Below the pieces are notes generated by a model that was given only the letters and a program-made list of their open reading frames with translations, was not told the origin of the DNA and did not search any database. Position numbers and translations under genes: made by a program. Below are positions 1-5,764 of a DNA stretch of 5,764 nucleotides, piece after piece. The first letter of the stretch is position 1; each line of letters opens with the position of its first letter. The stretch is from contig CAJOEQ010000178.1 in assembly GCA_905233515.1 (NCBI GenBank), forward strand, positions 1-5,764, given 5' to 3'. This DNA is from an uncultured Synergistales bacterium. Its GTDB lineage: Bacteria; Synergistota; Synergistia; Synergistales; Aminobacteriaceae.

Positions 1-9
1 ATTTATAAC

Positions 10-2514
10 ATGGAAATATGCGCAAAAATTATTAACTCCGAGAAATTAGAAAATTTCTATATACTTCACACTAATTCAGCTGACATAAAAATTTATTGCT
101 TGACTGATGATATAATTCGCGTTAGGACTTCTTTTGACAAAAAATTTGATGAGGAGTCATATATTCTAGCTCTTACTGGGTGGGCTGATAGGCTTGATAA
201 TTTATTCACCGGTGAAAGAAAACGAGTAACCCCCGTTGAGCCTGCTTTTAACGAGTCCGATAATAAAATCACATTCTCGACTGCAAAATTAAGACTCGAA
301 TTTGATAAAGATCCGCTATGTATGAGACTTTACGACTCAGAAGGCACAGAAATTTACTCGTCTTTAGCTGGTAATCCCTTCACGCTTGACTCAAATAATA
401 GAGTAACTCATTATAGCCGAATGAATGAAGATGACTGCTTTTATGGATTCGGTGAGAAGTCAGGAATCTTAAACAAGAATCAAACTTTTTTAAGAGAGCG
501 TGCAACTGACGCAATGGGCTATAATCCCGAGAAGTGCGACACTCTTTATAAGCATATACCATTTTATATAAGATTAACGCGCGGAAATCACAAGGCACTA
601 GGACTCTTTTATCACAATTTTTATGAATCAGTCTTTAATATGGGCTGTGAAAAGAGTAATTATTGGCCTCGTTATTCATATTGGCAGTCAGACGGCGGAG
701 ACATTGATTTATTCTTTATCGGCGGGAATTCAATCAAGCAAATTATAAATAATTATACTCTTTTGACTGGGCGGCCTGCATTGTTGCCAAAACGCGCGCT
801 CGGTTATCAAGGCTCATCAATGTATTATCCCGAACTAGAGAAAGACAGCGACGACGCAGTGCTTGAATTCATTGACACAATAAAAGCTGAAGGATTCCCG
901 ATTGACGGTTTTCATTTGTCATCAGGTTATACGAGCGTTGACGGTAAAAGGTGCGTTTTCACATGGAACACTACGAGATTCAAGAATCCCCGCGAATATT
1001 TTTCAGCAATGAACGCAAAAGGAGCTCAGAATGTCCCGAACGTCAAGCCCGGAATTTTGCTCGTTCACCCGTTATTTAATGAATTCATGAGCCGTGATGT
1101 TTTCGTGAAAGACAGCAAAGACCCTTCAAAAATTGCACTCGGCTGCTGGTGGGGAGGCACTGGAGCATTCTGGGACTTCACAAAACCTGAAGCACGCCGC
1201 GCATGGATGGATTATCTAATCAAAAATGTTATTGACGTAGGCACGGACTCAATATGGGACGATAATTGTGAATATGACAGCTTAGTTGATAAAGACTCGC
1301 GAGTTGATTTTGACGGTAAGGGCGGAACTATCGCACAATTAAAGCCTATAATGTGCACAATAATGTGTAAAATCGGCGGGGACTCAGTCCGTGAACATAA
1401 TAAAGACGCTCGGCCTTATATAGTTTGCAGATCAGGAAGTGCAGGAATTCAGAAATACGCTCAAACATGGTGCGGCGATAATTTTACGAGCTGGGAGAGT
1501 CTAAAATATAATATTCCGATTATTACGGGCATGGGCTTATCAGGTCAGCCTAACGAGGGCGCGGATATAGGCGGATTTGCGGGGCCTGCTCCGACTGAAG
1601 AGTTATTTGTGCGCTGGGTTCAAAATGGAATATTTCAAGCTAGATTCTCGATTCATTCAGCTAGCAATGATAATACAGTTACTGAGCCTTGGATGTTCAA
1701 GAATTCGGCTGATTTGATTCGTAATGCTATTTTGCTGAGATATAAATTCACGCCATATCTTTATTCGCTTGAGTATGAGGCAAATTTAACGGGAGCTCCG
1801 ATTATGCGCGCTCTTGTTTATGAATTTCAGAATGACTCACGCGTATTTGATGAAAGTTTTGAGTTTATGTTCGGTCGTGATATTCTAGTTGCAAATGTTA
1901 TTGAGCCTGAACAGAAAATTAAACGAGTTTATTTACCTGCTGGGTCTGACTGGTACGACTGGAATAATAATTATAAATTCTATGAGGGCGGACAATTTAT
2001 TGATATTCCCGTAGATTTGGCCACGATTCCCATGTTTATACGAGACGGCGCAATTATTCCCATGGCAGAAAATAAGCTCTCAAGCATGGCACTTGATAAA
2101 GTAACTGACTTGAAATTTATTATCGCACCGACTCAAGATAACAGCGAGAGAAATTACACGCTCTATGATGATGACGGAGTAAGCAACGATTTTATTAACG
2201 GGGTATATCACAAGACGAATATAAAAATGTCAGGCTCAAGCGTCATAAATCTTGATTTCAATTCTGAAGGCTCATATACTGACAGTGTTAAAAATTTCGC
2301 TGTTGAGTTCATACGCAAAGACCGCAGCCCGTTCTGGGTCTCACTAGGAAATAAGAAACTTGAGCATTTCTTGAATCGCAAAAAATTTGACTCTGCCTCT
2401 GAAGGTTGGTACTACAGCCAGACAAAACGCGCAGTAATTATAAAATTTGCGAACCCGAATCGAGATTTTACGCTCAAAATTTCATTTGAAGACTTTGATT
2501 TAATAGGTATGTAA
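10..2514 (+). CDS. GH31 family alpha-glycosidase (alpha-glucosidase-like), intact copy
   Basis: Probably a retaining exo-acting alpha-glycosidase that removes alpha-linked sugars from oligosaccharides; the exact substrate cannot be read from the sequence. Seen: an N-terminal beta-sandwich (about residues 1-255) containing FYGFGEK (144-150) and YKHIPFY (180-186); a TIM barrel (about 258-600) with HLSSGYTS (302-309), NVKPG (344-348), WWGG (380-383), the nucleophile motif IWDDNCE with D418 as expected nucleophile, and WCGDN with D490 as expected acid/base; then R545 and H549 in RFSIH; and a C-terminal beta-sandwich with the YDDDG motif (719-723) typical of DUF5110-type tails. There is no signal peptide or membrane segment, so it is likely cytoplasmic. 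The ATG at 10 is chosen because it lines up with the start of the downstream paralog, although the frame is open to the window edge and only 9 upstream bases are visible. It probably forms an operon with the copy that follows. The family call is firm; alpha-glucosidase versus alpha-xylosidase, transglucosylase or another GH31 activity is open. Confidence 0.93.
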   Translation: MEICAKIINSEKLENFYILHTNSADIKIYCLTDDIIRVRTSFDKKFDEESYILALTGWADRLDNLFTGERKRVTPVEPAFNESDNKITFSTAKLRLEFDKDPLCMRLYDSEGTEIYSSLAGNPFTLDSNNRVTHYSRMNEDDCFYGFGEKSGILNKNQTFLRERATDAMGYNPEKCDTLYKHIPFYIRLTRGNHKALGLFYHNFYESVFNMGCEKSNYWPRYSYWQSDGGDIDLFFIGGNSIKQIINNYTLLTGRPALLPKRALGYQGSSMYYPELEKDSDDAVLEFIDTIKAEGFPIDGFHLSSGYTSVDGKRCVFTWNTTRFKNPREYFSAMNAKGAQNVPNVKPGILLVHPLFNEFMSRDVFVKDSKDPSKIALGCWWGGTGAFWDFTKPEARRAWMDYLIKNVIDVGTDSIWDDNCEYDSLVDKDSRVDFDGKGGTIAQLKPIMCTIMCKIGGDSVREHNKDARPYIVCRSGSAGIQKYAQTWCGDNFTSWESLKYNIPIITGMGLSGQPNEGADIGGFAGPAPTEELFVRWVQNGIFQARFSIHSASNDNTVTEPWMFKNSADLIRNAILLRYKFTPYLYSLEYEANLTGAPIMRALVYEFQNDSRVFDESFEFMFGRDILVANVIEPEQKIKRVYLPAGSDWYDWNNNYKFYEGGQFIDIPVDLATIPMFIRDGAIIPMAENKLSSMALDKVTDLKFIIAPTQDNSERNYTLYDDDGVSNDFINGVYHKTNIKMSGSSVINLDFNSEGSYTDSVKNFAVEFIRKDRSPFWVSLGNKKLEHFLNRKKFDSASEGWYYSQTKRAVIIKFANPNRDFTLKISFEDFDLIGM
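2505..2508 (+). promoter_or_regulatory. Ribosome binding site of the second GH31 gene
   Basis: AGGT lies 7 nt before the ATG at 2516, inside the last codons of the first GH31 gene, whose stop codon ends at 2514. With only one base between the genes, the second start is probably translationally coupled to the first. This site also supports the ATG at 2516 as the original start. Confidence 0.55.
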
Positions 2515-2515
2515 T

Positions 2516-4992
2516 ATGCTGATAAAAAATTTTCGTGCCATAAATAAAAGCGATAACGGCTATATTATAAAATGTGATAATGCCGATATAATGCTTGTAT
2601 TTCTCAGCGATGACGTTATAAGAGTCCGGGTATCTTTTGCCCGGGCTTTTCGTGAATGCTCATATGCATTAATTACAACGGCTTGGCCTGATGAGCTGGA
2701 TAATTTATTTGCAGGTGAACGAGCTAGAATTAACGCATTAAATATAGATTATCAAGAAAGCGAGAAAAATTTAACTTTCACGACTAAGACTCTAAAATTA
2801 GTCATGAATAAATCTCCGTTGAATTTTGCGCTGTATAATAGTGAAGGCACTTGCATTTATCGAGATTTGCCCGAACGTTCATTTGAGCGCGATCAGTTAG
2901 GCCGAGAGAAAAAGATTTCTTTTACGGATTCGGCGAGAAAACGGGGAATCTTGACAAAAAATTTAGACGCTTGCGAATGTCTCCTAAAGACGCTATAGGC
3001 CATGACCCTGAAAACGGCGACCCGATGTATAAACATATTCCCTTTTATATTCGTGTGAATCGAGATAATTTGCATTCACTGGGAATATTTTATAATAATT
3101 CTTATGATTGCGTGTTTGATTTAGGTCAAGAGATTTCGGGCTACTGGGAGCGATATAATTATTATCAGACTGACGGCGGGGATATAGATTTATTCTTTAT
3201 TAACGGCTCAAGCATGAAAAAAGTTATCGAGCGTTATACATGGCTCACAGGGCGGACTATATTGCCGACAAAACAATCACTCGGTTATTGTGCGTCTTCA
3301 ATGTATTATGCTGAACTCGAAGAAAATTGCGATAAAGAAATTTATAATTTAATCGAGAAACATTTACGCGAAAAAATTTACATTGATAATTTCTGGCTTG
3401 CTTCGGGGTATTCAAGCGGTGAAAAAGATAATTTGCGATATACTTTTAACTGGAATTATAAGAGATTCCCGAATCCTGAAGAATTTTTTGCTAAAATGAA
3501 CGCGATGGGAATTAACGTAATTTGTAATCTCAAGCCGGGAGTCTTAAAGAATCACCCATACGCAAATTTTTACGAGAATAATAACGCGTTTATAAAGACT
3601 CCGGATAAATCAGGCGACTATTACGGAAGATGGTGGGGCGGTGAAGGTCGATTTATAGATTTCACGAGTCAATCAGGCCGGGACTCATGGCGTGAACTTC
3701 TCGAAAAAAATATTTTGCGCAAAGGCACAAAAACTGTCTGGAATGACAATTGCGAATTTGACGGCATAGAAGACCGCGAGGCATTTTGCGATAATAACGG
3801 CATGGGCGGGACTATGGCGGAACTCAAAATAATTCACTCTAATTTGATGGCCTTCACAGCTGTTCAAGCAATACAAAATGTTTATCCAAATGAACGCCCA
3901 TATGTAATTAATCGAGCAGGTTATGCAGGAATTCAACGATATGCGCAAGTCTGGGGCGGCGATAACTTGACGGACTGGCGAACGTTAAAATTTAATATCG
4001 CTACGATTCTAGGAATGGGATTATCAGGCTGTGCTAATATGGGCTGTGATATAGGAGGATTTGCCGGCGGAGCTCCTGAAAGCGAGTTATTATTAAGATG
4101 GATTCAAAATGGAATTTTCCAGCCGCGTTTTACTCTGAATTCAGCAAATAATGACAACACAGTGACTCAGCCTTTCATGTATGAAGAGATTCTCCCGCAA
4201 GTTCGTGAGGCTTTTGCTTTACGTTATAGAATGCTGCCATATTTATATTCACTCATGAATGAAGCAAATAAATCAGGTCTTCCAGCAATGAGGCCGCTAT
4301 TTCTTGAATTTCCTGATGATGTGAACACTTACAGCGATAATAATTTTACGTTTATGTTTGGAAATTCTATACTTGTTGCAAATGTCGTAGAGAAGGGCGC
4401 GAAAACACGACAAATTTATTTGCCGGCCGGGTGTAACTGGTACGATATGAACGATAATTTAAAACTTTATCAGGGCGGCCAAGTGATTAATATTCCGGTT
4501 GATAGTTCAAGCATTCCCATGTTTTTGCGGGGGAACTCGATTTTTTTCACGAGCGATGATATTAAACGCATAAATTTTGACTCGTTAAAGACTCTTGATT
4601 TCTTAATCGGAGCAGATGACGACAACGAATTTACTTTTTATGACGACGACGGCCATTCAGAAAATTATAAACGGGGCGAATTCTCAAGCATAAAAATAAA
4701 CGTAAAATCAGGAAATCGCAAAATTATAACTTTCACGCGTGAGGGCAGTTATCACGAGACTATACAGCAAATAAATTTAAGACTCGTCAGCAAAGAGAAG
4801 GGCGCGTACTGGGTCAGAGTCGACGGTCGGAAAATAGCGCGCTTTATAACGTCTGATAATTTCAGGGACTCGCGTGAAGGCTGGTATTATAACTTGTCGG
4901 ATCGCACTATTTGTGTAAAATGTTCTTGGCCGGTAAATGAAATAATTATCTCAACAGAAAAATTTGATTTAATCGGCATGAATGAAGAGTAA
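2516..4992 (+). pseudogene. GH31 family alpha-glycosidase, frameshifted second copy
   Basis: Paralog of the gene just upstream, aligning with it from start to end, including the shared ending DFDLIGM/KFDLIGM. The 5' part reads from ATG 2516 and hits TAG at 2996-2998; the rest is in the -1 frame, open from 2887 to the stop at 4990-4992. The first frame gives the N-terminal sandwich up to DQLGR; the second continues with FYGFGEKTG (from 2920), YKHIPFY, the barrel, VWNDNCE with the nucleophile Asp codon at 3745, WGGDN with the acid/base Asp codon at 3961, and the FYDDDG tail motif. In one sample stretch near the C-terminus (gene 1 bases 1864-2043) 37 of 60 residues are identical. Rejoined by a -1 shift it would be about 825 aa, close to the 834 of its neighbour. 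Only one break in 2.5 kb suggests a recent lesion, a sequence error or recoding. The 3' part alone could begin at TTG 2971 or ATG 2977, but neither has a visible ribosome binding site and the product would lack most of the N-terminal domain. Asn (codon 4138-4140) replaces the conserved His of the first copy. Confidence 0.8.
2904..2925 (+). other. Frame junction within the second GH31 gene
   Basis: Zero-frame codons GAG AAA AAG (2906-2914) precede the point where coding sense moves to the -1 frame (GAT at 2914-2916, then FYGFG from 2920). Between the Arg codon at 2903-2905 and FYGFG there are 14 nt here and 36 nt in the first copy. That is a shortfall of 22 nt (seven codons plus one base), which alone explains the frame change. 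The A5 run at 2909-2913 also makes a simple loss of one A possible. A -1 slip on AAA AAG would give GREKKDFFYGFG. Confidence 0.7.
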
Positions 4993-5017
4993 TATTTATA
5001 TTAAAGCAAAAATAAAT

Positions 5018-5057
5018 TCCCCCGCCGTGTGAATTCATGACAGGGGACAATTTTTTT
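5018..5057. terminator. Probable bidirectional Rho-independent terminator between convergent genes
   Basis: TCCCC (5018-5022) can pair with GGGGA (5043-5047), with an inner TGT/ACA pairing (5028-5030 with 5040-5042), a 9-nt loop and a 5-nt bulge on the left arm. On the plus strand the stem is followed after CAA by seven Ts (5051-5057), suited to ending the GH31 transcript. Read on the minus strand, the stem is followed by a T-rich stretch (complement of 5008-5016), suited to ending the rplS transcript. The bulge makes the hairpin imperfect, but its position between two convergent stop codons supports the call. Confidence 0.65.
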
Positions 5058-5058
5058 A

Positions 5059-5412
5059 TTATGCAAATTTGCGGCGTTCTTTGATTCTTGCTGCTTTCCC
5101 GCTTAACTTGCGGAGATAATATAATTTTGCTCGTCTGACTTTGCCCTGACGCTGAACCTCAATTTTATCAATTGAAGGACAATGCACCGGGAAGATTCTT
5201 TCAACGCCGACTCCGTTAGAAATCTTGCGCACTGTGAAAGTCTCATCAAGTCCACCATGCTGCTTTGCTATTACTATACCCTCGAAGACCTGTATACGTT
5301 CGCGGGTACCTTCTTTAATTTTTACGTGTACTCTCAGAGTATCGCCCGGCCTAAATTCCGGTAATTCATTTTCTCTGTAGTACTTCTTTTGAACTAAATC
5401 TACAGCGTTCAA
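5059..5412 (-). CDS. rplS: 50S ribosomal protein L19
   Basis: Structural protein of the large ribosomal subunit, located at the interface with the 30S subunit. The 117-aa product has the usual family length and signatures: [20 protein letters not shown] (residues 20-39), [25 protein letters not shown] and the basic tail [12 protein letters not shown] with [10 protein letters not shown]. The start is a TTG at 5412-5410, the only plausible initiator after an in-frame TAG that overlaps the AGGAGG site upstream, and it gives the normal short N-terminus. It follows the 3' end of another minus-strand gene by 26 bp, so it is probably cotranscribed with it, and it ends against the convergent terminator. 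In many bacteria rplS closes an rpsP-rimM-trmD-rplS cluster; those genes are not in this window. Confidence 0.97.
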   Translation of the reverse strand: MNAVDLVQKKYYRENELPEFRPGDTLRVHVKIKEGTRERIQVFEGIVIAKQHGGLDETFTVRKISNGVGVERIFPVHCPSIDKIEVQRQGKVRRAKLYYLRKLSGKAARIKERRKFA

Positions 5413-5423
5413 TTTAAATAATG

Positions 5424-5429
5424 CCTCCT
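5424..5429 (-). promoter_or_regulatory. rplS: Strong ribosome binding site of rplS
   Basis: The minus strand reads AGGAGG here, a full match to the anti-Shine-Dalgarno core, 11 nt before the TTG start at 5412. The spacing is a little long. Together with the in-frame TAG overlapping this site it fixes TTG as the start. Confidence 0.8.
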
Positions 5430-5438
5430 AATAAATAT

Positions 5439-5764
5439 TTAACGCTTCCCTAATAACCTGTCTAAAGCGGTTCCTATTAATATATTCAACGGAACATTTA
5501 TTATTTCTTGTCCTGCCTCATAGAGATAACCCGCCAAGCCCTGAACATTATAAAAATTGCTCTCATCGTCAGCAAATAAAAATATAATTTCGCCTTCATG
5601 TTCTAGACATCTGCGCTTTAATTCAAGACTATGCAGCAAATTATCTCCTGAACAAGCGTGAATCTTCACGATTAAAATATTTTCGCTCTGTAATCTTGCA
5701 AGACTGCCTATAATTTTTGCCTCAGGATATAAATTTTTTAATTTCTCGCGTAAATCATGATCAT
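5439..5764 (-). CDS. Unrecognised protein, C-terminal part (gene continues past the window edge)
   Basis: The 3' end of a minus-strand gene: 107 codons and a TAA stop (5441-5439), open in frame to the right edge. A GTG at 5669 is a possible internal start, but the frame upstream of it keeps a protein-like sequence (KLKNLYPEAKIIGSLARLQ), so the gene most likely begins outside. The visible part alternates beta-like stretches (ENILIVKIHA, GEIIFLFADD, EIINVPLNILIG) with helical ones and ends ALDRLLGKR, suggesting a soluble alpha/beta fold with no membrane segment. It lies 26 bp upstream of rplS, presumably in one transcript. It does not look like TrmD. A weak possibility is a divergent SPOUT-type RNA methyltransferase, since such genes can sit between trmD and rplS and can end in a similar LDRLLG; I could not confirm any SAM-binding knot motif. 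Reality of the gene is likely; its function is unknown. Confidence 0.7.
   Translation of the reverse strand, partial: DHDLREKLKNLYPEAKIIGSLARLQSENILIVKIHACSGDNLLHSLELKRRCLEHEGEIIFLFADDESNFYNVQGLAGYLYEAGQEIINVPLNILIGTALDRLLGKR

Noticed and set aside
380..598. 72-codon minus-strand open frame inside the first GH31 gene
   Set aside because: Antisense shadow of a strongly conserved coding region; no ribosome binding site and no recognisable protein character.
2893..3075. 60-codon minus-strand open frame over the frame junction of the second GH31 gene
   Set aside because: It lies opposite conserved GH31 codons in the other direction and has no supporting signals.
3685..3948. 87-codon minus-strand open frame in the second GH31 gene
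   Set aside because: Antisense shadow across the nucleophile region of the GH31 barrel; composition is explained by the plus-strand codons.
2971..4992. Independent 673-codon GH31 gene starting at TTG 2971
   Set aside because: The same frame is coding-like further upstream (FYGFGEKTG from 2920) and the N-terminal domain is supplied by the preceding frame. No Shine-Dalgarno precedes the TTG, so this is the 3' part of a broken gene.
5030..5037. Palindrome TGAATTCA as a possible operator
   Set aside because: It falls in the apex region of the terminator hairpin between two convergent genes, where no promoter is expected; a palindrome of this length can occur by chance.
5182..5364. 60-codon plus-strand open frame opposite rplS
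   Set aside because: Fully antisense to the certain L19 gene, with no start signals of its own.

Overview
The window comes from a fairly AT-rich bacterial chromosome that uses the standard bacterial code with ATG, TTG and GTG starts. Ribosomal protein L19 (rplS) shows that it is chromosomal rather than plasmid or phage DNA. The L19 sequence resembles that of Gram-positive-type or Synergistota-like anaerobes, but this is an impression and not a firm placement.

Plus strand, left part (10-4992): two tandem paralogous genes encode family GH31 alpha-glycosidases, separated by a single base, with the second ribosome binding site inside the end of the first gene. The first gene (834 codons) is intact and has the catalytic aspartates and the usual N-terminal beta-sandwich, TIM barrel and C-terminal beta-sandwich layout. 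The second is the same kind of protein, but its reading frame is broken around 2905-2920. Compared with its neighbour it is 22 nt shorter there, just before the conserved FYGFGEK motif. The downstream frame then runs cleanly for about 2.1 kb with both catalytic aspartates. A -1 shift at an AAAAAG run would rejoin the frames, so the choices are a recent pseudogene, a sequence error or (less likely) recoding. The second copy also has Asn where the first has the conserved active-site His.

Centre (4993-5058): a short convergent intergenic region holds a C/G hairpin with a T tract on the plus side and a T-rich stretch on the minus side, probably a shared bidirectional terminator.

Minus strand, right part (5059-5764): rplS with a TTG start and a strong AGGAGG site, preceded 26 bp upstream by the 3' end of another gene that runs off the window. 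That gene occupies the place where trmD often sits, but it does not look like TrmD and I cannot name it.

The left genes are probably a cytoplasmic alpha-glucoside-degrading pair lying tail to tail with a translation-related operon. I see no RNA gene, mobile element, CRISPR array or defence system. The most interesting points are the broken or recoded second GH31 gene and its His-to-Asn change.
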